Below are positions 44,448-53,166 of a DNA stretch of 64,000 nucleotides, in pieces. The translations under genes and the position numbers were made by a program. Within the stretch, counting starts at the first letter, position 1. Each line of letters starts with the position of its first letter. Under the pieces are notes generated by a model, which saw only the letters and a list, made by a program, of their open reading frames with translations, did not search any database and was not told the origin of the DNA. The stretch comes from Flammeovirga aprica JL-4 (GTDB taxonomy: Bacteria > Bacteroidota > Bacteroidia > Cytophagales > Flammeovirgaceae), in the NCBI RefSeq assembly GCF_012844305.1, contig NZ_JABANE010000040.1:1-64000 (forward strand), given 5' to 3'.

Positions 44448-46289
44448 CTATGACTTGTTCACATTATCGCCTCTAAGTGCTCTGAAACGCTTACGAGCAT
44501 CCACTTCATAGCTTGAACCTTTAAACTTAATGAGAATATCCTTGAAGTAGTTCATCGCCGATTCTTTATCATTCAGATGATCTTGATAAATAGTTCCCAA
44601 GAGATAATGTGCATCGTCAGCTAGAATATCATAACCATAAAACTCCACAATTTCCTTCAAAGGTTCAGTGGCTTGTTCATAATTCCCCAATTTTATCAAC
44701 AAATGTGCTTTTTCCCAAAGAATTTCATCAGATAAACGGTGTCCTTTGAATTTTACTAACATTTGTTCGTAACTCTCTATCGCTTCTACATATTTTCCTT
44801 GAAATACCAACAGATCAATAGCTGCATACTGTTCCATGGCTAAAGAAGTGGTATCAAGGTTAAGATTATCACTTATCAACAAAGATAAAGCCATAGCATC
44901 GTTACTGATCGTTCTTGAAGTTGCGAGCTTTAAGATATCCAATTGTGATTGTGCCAACAGAAAATCACCTGTATAGTAATAAAGTTTTGCATTCTTCAGT
45001 TTTGCCATATGACCAATCGTCATTTCACGATTACTGTTGGCTACTTGTGAATAAAGTAGTGAAGCTTCCCAAGGATTGTCCTGAAGCAAATAGATATCCC
45101 CAAGATCCAGCTTTGCTTGTGAAACTAATGACTTTGGAATTGAACGATTGTTGATAAGTTCCTTTAATTCCACAATTGCCTTATCTTTTTCATCTAAATA
45201 GAAAGCTTGAAGCAATGCCATATTCCTCAAAGCATCACCTGTCTGTCCATTTACACCAATTTCATCAATGATCTGTTGATAATCTTTTACCAGCGAATTA
45301 ATCTGATCTCTGTCGATAGGGTAGGTGCTTTTGATAATCTCCTCCTTCGTTTCTATCAACAACTTTCTAGACATCGGATACACTGCATACTCTTTGTATC
45401 TATCCACCAAGTACTGGAATATCTTAGAGGCGTTCTTATAGTCCTTGTTATTCTTCGCCAGACGTCCTATCTCCAGAATCTTGTAACCTTCCAGCCTAAG
45501 ACGCTTATCCAACGCTCTAGCCTGTATAAAGGCCGCGTAGAACTTCTTCTGCTGTAAGTAGTACCAAACGATCAGTTCATTGAAGACCGTCATACCTGCG
45601 TTCTTCTGCACCATTGTGAGTAACTGTGGTTCGATAAGCTCAAATTTCTCTTCAGTTGTCAACCGATCCTGCAAAGCCATCTCCACATATTCAAGCTGAT
45701 CAGGTTTTATCAACAGTAATTTCATATACTCATCAATCATCTGTTCATACTTGCCCCAATTGGAATAAAGATCTGCCAGTTCATAAAAGAAAGTCTCTCC
45801 CTGATTCTTCTCTCCGGTTCTGTAGCATTGTTCCGCATAATTGAACAACCCAAGATCAATACAGTACAAAGCAGCATATCTCAGCTTTGTAGTATTGTTG
45901 GCAACTTGCTTAATATACGTCTCCATGATCTTGTCACCAGAAAGCGTATCCTTCTCTATCAACTTCACCCTTGCATAATCCACATTATACATTGAATTAT
46001 CAGGATTATTCTTCACCACCTTTTTTAAATACTTCTCAGCTTCCTTGAGTTCTTCTTTTTTTAAAAGGACCGAAAGATAGTTTTCGTGGATCTGACTTAT
46101 CAGTTCTTTGTTTTTAATTAAGTCCCTATACAGTTCAAGGGCTTTATCAAACTCTTCCGTTTTATAATATTCCTGGGCTAAGTTTAACTTCTCATCTGTT
46201 TTACTTTGTCCCCAACTGAATTGAGAAAGAATAAAACAAAGGAAAAAATAGAGATACGTTTTTTTTTGACCAAATAAGGTTTTCAACAT
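44448..46289 (-). CDS. Secreted TPR-repeat protein
   Basis: 613 residues. N-terminal signal peptide (YFFLCFILSQFSWGQ, in part). The rest is a helical solenoid of TPR units: LNLAQEYYKTEEFDKALELYRDLIKN, LKEAEKYLKKVVKNNPDNSMY, and at the end YEQATEPLKEIVEFYGYDILADDAHYLLGTIYQDHLNDKESAMNYFKDILIKFKGSSYEVDARKRFRAL (each in part). Such tails occur in outer-membrane or periplasmic assembly factors; I know no exact role. It ends in the gap with DnaA boxes and begins at the candidate origin. Confidence 0.75.
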   Translation of the reverse strand: MLKTLFGQKKTYLYFFLCFILSQFSWGQSKTDEKLNLAQEYYKTEEFDKALELYRDLIKNKELISQIHENYLSVLLKKEELKEAEKYLKKVVKNNPDNSMYNVDYARVKLIEKDTLSGDKIMETYIKQVANNTTKLRYAALYCIDLGLFNYAEQCYRTGEKNQGETFFYELADLYSNWGKYEQMIDEYMKLLLIKPDQLEYVEMALQDRLTTEEKFELIEPQLLTMVQKNAGMTVFNELIVWYYLQQKKFYAAFIQARALDKRLRLEGYKILEIGRLAKNNKDYKNASKIFQYLVDRYKEYAVYPMSRKLLIETKEEIIKSTYPIDRDQINSLVKDYQQIIDEIGVNGQTGDALRNMALLQAFYLDEKDKAIVELKELINNRSIPKSLVSQAKLDLGDIYLLQDNPWEASLLYSQVANSNREMTIGHMAKLKNAKLYYYTGDFLLAQSQLDILKLATSRTISNDAMALSLLISDNLNLDTTSLAMEQYAAIDLLVFQGKYVEAIESYEQMLVKFKGHRLSDEILWEKAHLLIKLGNYEQATEPLKEIVEFYGYDILADDAHYLLGTIYQDHLNDKESAMNYFKDILIKFKGSSYEVDARKRFRALRGDNVNKS

Positions 46290-47950
46290 TTCACTCTTTA
46301 ATAGATTATAAAAAAATAAAAATTTAAAATTCTCTTTTATTGTTATTAGGGGTGTTTATAAGTTGATAACTGCAGATACCAACAGGTTTTCCCCACTTAT
46401 AAACATATTTGCTATTGCCTTATAAACCGCCTAAACTATTCAAAAACAAAGATTTATAGCGCTTTTCAACAGTATTCACACTACTATTCACTCAGAAGTT
46501 ATTCAGTTAATTCATGTGTTTAAAAGCGCCATTTTTAGTCACATCACTTTATAAACACCCTTGTGAATAGTGTGAATAAGAGCCATTTGTGAATTACTGT
46601 GGATATTATCAACGCTTATTCAACATATTACTCACTAATCACAATTTTGTGTAAAAATGCTGTGAATAATGTGGATAACTTATGAATAAATATCCTTTGT
46701 GTACAATTTTTTAACCAAATAGGATAAAAACAGTGAATAACTCTTTTGTATACTATCAATATACATACTTTGTTTATTTATCAATCATTTTTGCGCCTAA
46801 AAATCACAGCGCATTTCGAAGATTTATCAACACTGCCTTTTTCTAATAAATTAATGAAACGCTCTATACTCTAATAGAGGATCTTCTATTGATGAAGCAT
46901 CACAAATACGCTCAAATTTCAGACAGTTAATACACACCCTGTGAACTACTATTTTGTTTATATGTTTATAATATATTGAATATATATATTAATATGCAGA
47001 TAATCAATTAGTTAACATGTTTGTAATACTCTGATTATACCCTTCAATCTGTTTATAAATGAGTGAATATAGGTCAAATTACACCTTATGTGTATAAGTA
47101 TGTTGATAACTGCAATAGTTGTTCACAAAATTCAATTATTAATGTTAGTAAATAAGATTTATGGTTATATTATAGTTCTATTACCTATCTTATTGATTCA
47201 TACGATATTAGATCAGAATAGCTGTTTTTGACTATATGAGGGCCTATTATTATAGATTAATACACATTATTATTAAATACTTTTTAGCTATATAAAAGCA
47301 ATAAAATGTTATTCACATTATTTTGAAGCATTGTTTATTTTTTGATGATATTCAGCTTATTTAATGAGTAAAAACAGCTGATTGTTCACAATTGTAGAAT
47401 AGGGAATGAATAATGATGAAAATAGAAGATCAGCTTAGAGAGGTTAATACTATTATTATTGATAGAAACTGTAGTAGTGATTGAATAGATGGCTTGTGTA
47501 GAATTTTATATTTTCCGTGGAAAAAAATATAGATAGGATTTAAGAAATCATCTGATAAATTTTAATCACTCTATTTTTAATCTTTATTGGTGTGAACAAG
47601 TTTATCATCATTTAAGTAGGAGGCATGAAAATTAGCTTTTGACTTCAAAGCCTTGAATTTTTTGCTTCGTTTTTGTTTCAAGACAAAATGAAGAAGAAGA
47701 TAGCTTGAAAGTATAACATATAAGAAGCTTGTAGAAAAATCGATTGAACGTTGACAGTAATTTAGTTTACTGTGTATTAAGTCTCGTGGCTTAATATGAA
47801 TGAAAGAAAATTAATCGCTGTTCTATTAGCCATTTTTTTTTACATCGTAAATTTTCAATTTGACTAGAAAGCAAAAAAGGATTGAGCTATTCCTAACTCA
47901 ATCCTTTCATATTTTTATATATCCCTTAGAAAATAGGGTAGAGTTTTTTA
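46290..47950. other. Candidate chromosomal replication origin (oriC)
   Basis: 1661 bases with no gene, AT-rich, and dense in DnaA 9-mers. Exact TTATNCACA matches on the minus strand: 46571-46579, 46661-46669, 46670-46678 (perfect TGTGGATAA) and 47090-47098; on the plus strand 47309-47317. One-off variants abut or lie near (46562-46570, 46598-46606, 46732-46740). Two pairs of boxes lie head to tail without a gap (46562-46579 and 46661-46678). The stretch about 46950-47010 is almost all A/T and could be the unwinding element. TGTTTATAAGT and its inverse (46353-46363, 46395-46405) add an inverted repeat. The final stretch holds the terminator of the Big_5 gene. Origin function is inferred from these elements and is supported by the parS sites 5 kb away. 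Confidence 0.6.
47870..47907 (-). terminator. Terminator of the Big_5 lipoprotein gene
   Basis: AAAGGATTGAG (47876-47886) pairs with CTCAATCCTTT (47897-47907), 11 bp; on the minus strand TTTTTTG follows. Confidence 0.8.
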
Positions 47951-49708
47951 CTATTCTTTATCTGTATTAATAATAGTATCCTCTCTTCTGATTTCCCAGT
48001 TGGCTTCCACTTTGATTTCCTTAGGGAAGAAAGCTGTAGGTTCTGGTGGAATTCTTTTTTCAAAATCTCCAGGGAACCAAACGCCATCATTGTTTTCATC
48101 AATTAAAACTCTCAAACCATAAGTACCAGGTTTTACATACTCAAAAGAGAAAAGTCTTTCATTCTGTACTTCTTGAACTACTTCTCCTTTTGGAGTCACA
48201 AGTTGAACAAAGAAATTATCATGGCTTCCCACAACCTGTCCTTCTACGATTCCATATTTATCCAACTCTTTAATCGTAAAGTTGATTGTTTTGGCTTTTG
48301 TAGAATCTTCTTTTACTGATATAAAAGCATTATTCGTGAAAATCAAACTGAATGCTGAGTCTGCATAGAATTTTGGAAAACTTACTTCAGTATGATTAAA
48401 ATTAAATTCTAAATTCTGATCAATAAGAATACTATCTAATCTTGTGGTGTCTTCACTATATACATAATACATACTGTCAAGATTCCATTCTTTCATTGGC
48501 AATGGGAATTTTAAAACAATATCTACACTGTCTTCCGGAATTAAATCACTGTCTTCCGGTAATTTTTTATCGAATTTAATTCTTACAATTTCTTTTTCTT
48601 CTTCCTCAGTTACACCAACAGCATCACCAATTGATTTCAATGCTCCACCAATTAGGCCTCCATTCTTTTTATTCTTCTCCTTTCTTTCTTCTGCTTTTAT
48701 TTCTGCTCTACTTGGGAACATGATCATAGTATCAAATTCAATTCTCTGTTCAATTGAATCAATAGCATAACCTGTCATCCTTAAAGAATCTTCCATATCT
48801 CTTTCACCAGTATAAATCAATTTGATTTCTCCTTTTTGATCCTGATGGAAAATACTGTCAGTGTATGAGTTGGTCTCAGGAAATTCTATTCCATATTCTA
48901 CAGCATATTTATTGAACTTTACAAGCAGGTCTTCTTTGTTTTCAACTTTCACATTCTTGAAGCTGAATGGAACCAAATCGTAATCTCTTATAAATAATTT
49001 TACATCATCTACATTTCTATCCAGTAAAATTGAATCACTGAAGAAACCAATACGTTCTTCTCTCAAGGTGTATTTGTAATCACCATTGGTATCATCAATA
49101 CAGTATACTTTATAATAACCGGGCTTAAATCTCTCTAAAATAAAAAGACCATCTTTTACTGTTCTAGAAAAATAAACAGGAGGATCTGTATTGACATCCA
49201 ATGAATCATAAGGATTATACAACGCGATAATTGCTCCTTCGATTGGTTCGTCGGTTAGTAAATCTCTGACTTGTCCCGTGACTTCTAGTGAGTCTAAATA
49301 GTCTCCAGTACTAAAAGAGAAGCGGACATTTTTTGCTGGGTTTTTCTCCGTAACATCTACAATGGAATTACCAAAATCAAAGTAATAGGTCATGTCGGAT
49401 TCAAGGGTATCCAGAACATTGATGATAACTTTGTTTCTTGCAAAACGGGATTTGTATTGGAAGGTAGGTTTGTATGGAGTAATAATTAAGTTTTGTCTTA
49501 ACTTTTCTTCCTGTACATATTCGTCAAAATAAAGTGTAATTTTCAACTTGGTGGTATCCACATTGGTCTGTCCATTGAATGGAGTACTTGCACCAAACCT
49601 TGGAGGGATTTCATCTTTAGGTCCTCCAGTAGGAGAGGAGATGACCGCACAAGCATACACTGTGAAAAGTATATATACAGAAATTATTATTCTTAAGGTT
49701 AAGTTCAT
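47951..49708 (-). CDS. Big_5 (Ig-like) domain lipoprotein, conserved in Bacteroidota
   Basis: 585 residues. The N-terminus is a lipoprotein signal ending VYAC, then SSPTGGPKDEIPP, the conserved beginning of this lipoprotein family (often GGPKDxxPP). A Big_5 domain (PF13205) follows at about 35-135: STPFNGQTNVDTTKLKITLYFDEYV, TYYFDFGNSIVD and NVRFSFSTGD. A carboxypeptidase-like or SdrD-like segment follows (VTGQVRDLLTDEPIEGAIIALY, in part), then FKPGYYKVYCIDDTNGDYKY. At the C-terminus LRVLIDENNDGVWFPGDF again resembles a cell-surface fold with a DxNxDG site. Role unknown. It lies between the candidate origin and mnmG. Confidence 0.8.
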   Translation of the reverse strand: MNLTLRIIISVYILFTVYACAVISSPTGGPKDEIPPRFGASTPFNGQTNVDTTKLKITLYFDEYVQEEKLRQNLIITPYKPTFQYKSRFARNKVIINVLDTLESDMTYYFDFGNSIVDVTEKNPAKNVRFSFSTGDYLDSLEVTGQVRDLLTDEPIEGAIIALYNPYDSLDVNTDPPVYFSRTVKDGLFILERFKPGYYKVYCIDDTNGDYKYTLREERIGFFSDSILLDRNVDDVKLFIRDYDLVPFSFKNVKVENKEDLLVKFNKYAVEYGIEFPETNSYTDSIFHQDQKGEIKLIYTGERDMEDSLRMTGYAIDSIEQRIEFDTMIMFPSRAEIKAEERKEKNKKNGGLIGGALKSIGDAVGVTEEEEKEIVRIKFDKKLPEDSDLIPEDSVDIVLKFPLPMKEWNLDSMYYVYSEDTTRLDSILIDQNLEFNFNHTEVSFPKFYADSAFSLIFTNNAFISVKEDSTKAKTINFTIKELDKYGIVEGQVVGSHDNFFVQLVTPKGEVVQEVQNERLFSFEYVKPGTYGLRVLIDENNDGVWFPGDFEKRIPPEPTAFFPKEIKVEANWEIRREDTIINTDKE

Positions 49709-49787
49709 TATGATAGACTTTCTAAGACATATTTTTCAGTAAAGGCAGAATTGTAACTGAATATTCGCTACAAAAAATGCACTTACA

Positions 49788-49825
49788 AAATAAGGCATAT
49801 CTCAATAAAGAAATATGCCTTTTAT
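49788..49825 (-). terminator. Terminator after mnmG
   Basis: AAGGCATAT (49792-49800) pairs with ATATGCCTT (49813-49821), 9 bp. On the minus strand a weak TTATTTTG tail follows. Confidence 0.5.
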
Positions 49826-49860
49826 CTAAAAATATATTATTTTTTTTGATATCGGGAAGA

Positions 49861-51735
49861 CTACGCTTTTTGCTTGTCAAGATAGACCATTAAGATAGTT
49901 ACATCGGCAGGAGTTACTCCCGAAATTCTCGATGCTTGTCCTAATGTAAGAGGCGCTACTCTTGTTAGCTTTTCTCTTGATTCAGCTGATAACGCATTGA
50001 TTTGTCTATAGTCAAATCCTTCAGGAATCTTATAGTTCTCCAAAGTAGTTAACTTCTCAGCAATCTTTTCTTCCTTCTCAATGTATGTTTCATACTTCAA
50101 AAGGATCTCTACTTCCTCTAATGCTTTCTCTCCAAAACCTTCAAAAGCTTCTTTTAGAGTAGGAGCACTTTCTAATGTAAGTGCCATATCTACCTTCGTT
50201 TTCTTCAAGAATTTATCGGCTTTCAAACCATGATTCATCGTCTGTAAACCTCTTTCCTCAAGGTGAGGATTAGCATTGCTAACTTTCACACTTGTATCTT
50301 TTAAGACTTCAGTAGCTTTTTCAATTTGCTCTTTTTTCTTCTGAACCGCTTCAAAACGTTCATCAGAAGCAAGACCTAATTGATGCCCTAAGTGCGTTAA
50401 TCTTAAATCGGCATTATCTTGTCTCAACAAGATTCTGTACTCCGCACGAGACGTAAACATTCTATATGGCTCTTCTGTTCCTTTGTTGATCAAGTCGTCA
50501 ATAAGAACACCGATATAAGCTTCAGATCTTTTCAATACGAAAGGCTCTCTTTCATTGATCTTATTGTGAGCATTTATACCTGCCATTAAACCTTGAGAAG
50601 CTGCTTCTTCATAACCTGTAGTACCATTAATCTGACCCGCAAAGTAAAGGTTTTCTACAAGCTTCGTTTCCAAAGTTGCCTTCAATTGAGTAGGAGGGAA
50701 GAAGTCATATTCGATGGCATAACCAGGTCTGAACATCTTCGCATTTTCAAAACCTTCAATTTTACGAAGTGCTTTGTACTGTACATCCTCAGGAAGTGAT
50801 GTTGAAAAACCATTGATATACATTTCACAAGTGTTCCATCCTTCCGGCTCCACAAAGATCTGATGACGATCTCTCTCGGCAAAGCGATTGATTTTATCTT
50901 CAATAGAAGGACAATATCTTGGACCTAAACCTTGGATTCTACCGTTGAACATCGGTGATCTATCGAAGCCAGTTTTCAAGATATCATGCACTTCATTACT
51001 AGTATAAGTGATGAAGCAGCTACGTTGTTTTGTCAGCGTAGAAGTACTGTCAGAGAAAGAGAATTTCTCAGGGTTTTCATCACCTGCCTGCTCTTGCATT
51101 TTCTCCCAATTCAATGAACGGCCATCAACTCTTGGAGGAGTTCCGGTCTTCATTCTTCCTGCTTCAAAACCTAACTGTACTAATTGTTCTGTCAAACCTT
51201 TAGCAGCATGTTCGCCACTTCGTCCACCTCCAAATTGCTTTTCACCGATGTGGATCAAGCCATTTAAGAAAGTACCGTTAGTCAGTACAACAGATTTGGT
51301 ATTGAAAACAACTCCCAAACTAGTTTTAACTCCAGTGATTTTATCACCTTCCATTACTATTTCGGTAGCCATTTCCTGCCATATATCTACATTATGATTT
51401 GCTTCTAAAGCATCTCTCCACTCTTGAGCAAATACCATTCTATCACTCTGAGCTCTTGGACTCCACATGGCAGGTCCTTTAGATCTGTTCAACATTCTGA
51501 ACTGAATCATAGACTTGTCTGTGATAATACCTGACATACCTCCAAGAGCATCAATCTCTCTTACTATTTGTCCTTTAGCAACACCACCCATGGCTGGGTT
51601 ACAGCTCATCTGAGCGATGGTTTGCATATTCATTGTAATCAGTAATACTTTAGATCCAAGGTTTGCAGCAGCGTGTGCAGCCTCACATCCAGCATGTCCT
51701 CCGCCAATTACAATAACGTCATAAGATGGATACAT
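49861..51735 (-). CDS. mnmG: tRNA uridine-5-carboxymethylaminomethyl modification enzyme MnmG
   Basis: 624 residues, the normal length. With MnmE it forms the cmnm5 group at the wobble uridine of several tRNAs, using FAD, NADH and methylene-tetrahydrofolate. FAD site DVIVIGGGHAGCEAAHAAANLG, in part (about 6-26), then the GidA signatures NPAMGGVAKGQIVREIDALGG, GLGPRYCPSIEDKI and the C-terminal helices around EGFDYRQINALS. The gene is often near the origin of bacterial chromosomes, as here. Its upstream region begins with a parS-like palindrome 21 bases from the ATG. Confidence 0.97.
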   Translation of the reverse strand: MYPSYDVIVIGGGHAGCEAAHAAANLGSKVLLITMNMQTIAQMSCNPAMGGVAKGQIVREIDALGGMSGIITDKSMIQFRMLNRSKGPAMWSPRAQSDRMVFAQEWRDALEANHNVDIWQEMATEIVMEGDKITGVKTSLGVVFNTKSVVLTNGTFLNGLIHIGEKQFGGGRSGEHAAKGLTEQLVQLGFEAGRMKTGTPPRVDGRSLNWEKMQEQAGDENPEKFSFSDSTSTLTKQRSCFITYTSNEVHDILKTGFDRSPMFNGRIQGLGPRYCPSIEDKINRFAERDRHQIFVEPEGWNTCEMYINGFSTSLPEDVQYKALRKIEGFENAKMFRPGYAIEYDFFPPTQLKATLETKLVENLYFAGQINGTTGYEEAASQGLMAGINAHNKINEREPFVLKRSEAYIGVLIDDLINKGTEEPYRMFTSRAEYRILLRQDNADLRLTHLGHQLGLASDERFEAVQKKKEQIEKATEVLKDTSVKVSNANPHLEERGLQTMNHGLKADKFLKKTKVDMALTLESAPTLKEAFEGFGEKALEEVEILLKYETYIEKEEKIAEKLTTLENYKIPEGFDYRQINALSAESREKLTRVAPLTLGQASRISGVTPADVTILMVYLDKQKA

Positions 51736-51754
51736 TCTTTCTCCTTATTTTAAA

Positions 51755-51770
51755 AGTTCCACGTGGAACA
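51755..51770. promoter_or_regulatory. parS-like ParB-binding site 1
   Basis: AGTTCCACGTGGAACA: a 14-base palindrome GTTCCACGTGGAAC (51756-51769). It differs only slightly from the widely conserved parS core TGTTNCACGTGAAACA. Confidence 0.7.
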
Positions 51771-52228
51771 TGTTTTTCTTTTGTGGAAACTACTATTGAC
51801 TATTAGTAGTTGTCATACTGTTTCGTATCTATTTGTATTAAACTGAAACAGTAATTGAAATGTTTATTAGTTAAACTTTGATTAACAGATAGGTAGTAAC
51901 TAATAAAGCAGTGCAAAGATAATAAATGAAGTGATGTATTTATTCTTTAGGAATACATTTATTAATAATTCTTCATTGACTATCCGATTTTCGATTTTTG
52001 AAAATAGATATTTCATAGAATAGTAAGGTGAAAATTGCTCTTTATTAAATTACCCTATTTTCTATTTCGCGATATCTTTAATAACCTCTTTATATGAAAG
52101 AATAGATAAGAGCTACTCATTATTACTAACTATCTAATTCGAAATTCATCAATTAACTTCAGAAGAAATAATAATCACATAATTGATATCAAGTTTCATC
52201 TATTATTAAACTTCAAGTTTCTAAAAAC

Positions 52229-52252
52229 AAAAAGTTCCACGTGGAACTTTTT
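52229..52252. promoter_or_regulatory. parS-like ParB-binding site 2, extended palindrome
   Basis: The 14-base core GTTCCACGTGGAAC (52234-52247) is flanked by five A on the left and five T on the right, so the whole 24 bases are palindromic. Confidence 0.7.
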
Positions 52253-52270
52253 GACTTCAACAATCAAAAG

Positions 52271-52286
52271 TGTTTCACGTGGAACA
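52271..52286. promoter_or_regulatory. parS-like ParB-binding site 3
   Basis: TGTTTCACGTGGAACA matches the consensus parS TGTTTCACGTGAAACA in 15 of 16 bases. It lies 26 bases before the ybeY stop. Confidence 0.75.
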
Positions 52287-52311
52287 TTTAATATTTTGAT
52301 AAAAGAAAAAA

Positions 52312-52749
52312 CTAAGCTTTCAATTTCTCATTCCTGATGCCTAATTGTTCATCTTCCAAAGCTCTCATTTTTGCAGCTTCTTCTTCAGATTTATCTTTAA
52401 AACCTAAAAGGTGAAGAATTCCATGAATTAAGACTCTGTGTAATTCATCCGTTTCTGAAGTACCAATTGTCAAAGCATTTTCTTTGATTCTATCAATACT
52501 TACAAAAATGTCTGATTCAATTTCATTTTCATATTCTGAATTATCAAAAGTAATAATGTCGGTATAAGTATCATGATCTAGATACTCAACATTTACTTTA
52601 TGAAGATATTCATCAGAACATAAAATGTAGTTGACTTCAATCAACTCAAAGTTAAACTTTGTAATTACTTCATGAATCCATTGTTTCACTTCATCAGCAT
52701 TCTGAACTGTAAAATCAATGTCTTCATTGAAAAAAGTAATGTTCTCCAT
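52312..52749 (-). CDS. ybeY: Endoribonuclease YbeY (rRNA maturation)
   Basis: 145 residues. YbeY acts in 16S rRNA 3' processing and ribosome quality control. The metal site is HGILHLLGFKD (His109, His113 and, at the third position, Asp119 in place of the usual His of HGxLHLxGyDH), a form common in Bacteroidota. The block VEYLDHDTYTDIITFD earlier is typical. The start overlaps the previous gene's stop (TAATG on the minus strand), so it is translated from one operon with the RsbW-like and DUF4175 genes. Confidence 0.92.
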   Translation of the reverse strand: MENITFFNEDIDFTVQNADEVKQWIHEVITKFNFELIEVNYILCSDEYLHKVNVEYLDHDTYTDIITFDNSEYENEIESDIFVSIDRIKENALTIGTSETDELHRVLIHGILHLLGFKDKSEEEAAKMRALEDEQLGIRNEKLKA

Positions 52750-53165
52750 TAAATATAAAATCTTAGCGTAATTGCTTTCCCCTCGTTAGAAAATTCTACT
52801 TCGTCAGCTAAATGTTTAATTAAGAAAATACCTCTTCCTCCAGGCTTATCTAAATTTTCAGGAGCAGTAGGATCGGGTAGACTGTCATAGTCAAAACCTT
52901 TTCCTTCATCCTCAACAGTAAATGAAATTTCCTTATCAGATACATTTAGTTCTAAATGTACATTCTTTTCTTTTTCATTTCTGTTACCATGAATGATAGC
53001 GTTGTTGACTGACTCCGTTACGGCAATCATAATGTTACCATAGATGTCGTCATTAAAATTAAACTCGTCACGAGCTTGATCGATAAAACTCTCTGCGATA
53101 CGAACGTTTTCAATCAACGAAGGTATCTTTAATTTGAACGGCTTATTCATTGTGCTACTCGGCAT
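52749..53165 (-). CDS. RsbW-like ATP-binding anti-sigma/histidine-kinase-fold protein
   Basis: 138 residues. A GHKL ATPase domain of the RsbW/SpoIIAB type: N-box ITxSxNNAIIHGNRNEK (here AVTESVNNAIIHGNRNEKEK, in part), G1 box VEDEGKGFDYDSLPDP, and G2 box GGRGIFLIKHLADEVEF. This family phosphorylates or binds partner proteins in sigma-factor control or general stress. No anti-anti-sigma STAS partner is adjacent. It starts one base after the DUF4175 stop and overlaps ybeY by one base. Confidence 0.88.
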   Translation of the reverse strand: MPSSTMNKPFKLKIPSLIENVRIAESFIDQARDEFNFNDDIYGNIMIAVTESVNNAIIHGNRNEKEKNVHLELNVSDKEISFTVEDEGKGFDYDSLPDPTAPENLDKPGGRGIFLIKHLADEVEFSNEGKAITLRFYI

Positions 53166-53166
53166 T

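Larger units (their letters stand above)
51736..52311. other. Intergenic region with three parS-like sites, 576 bases
   Basis: AT-rich, no gene. The sites at 51755-51770, 52229-52252 and 52271-52286 are listed separately; otherwise I see nothing beyond a CTTTATATGAAAGAATAG-type spacer. Confidence 0.5.

Noticed and set aside
52312..52749. YbeY with Asp in place of the third metal-binding His
   Set aside because: HGxLHLxGxKD is, as far as I know, the normal form in Bacteroidota, so I do not treat it as a defect.
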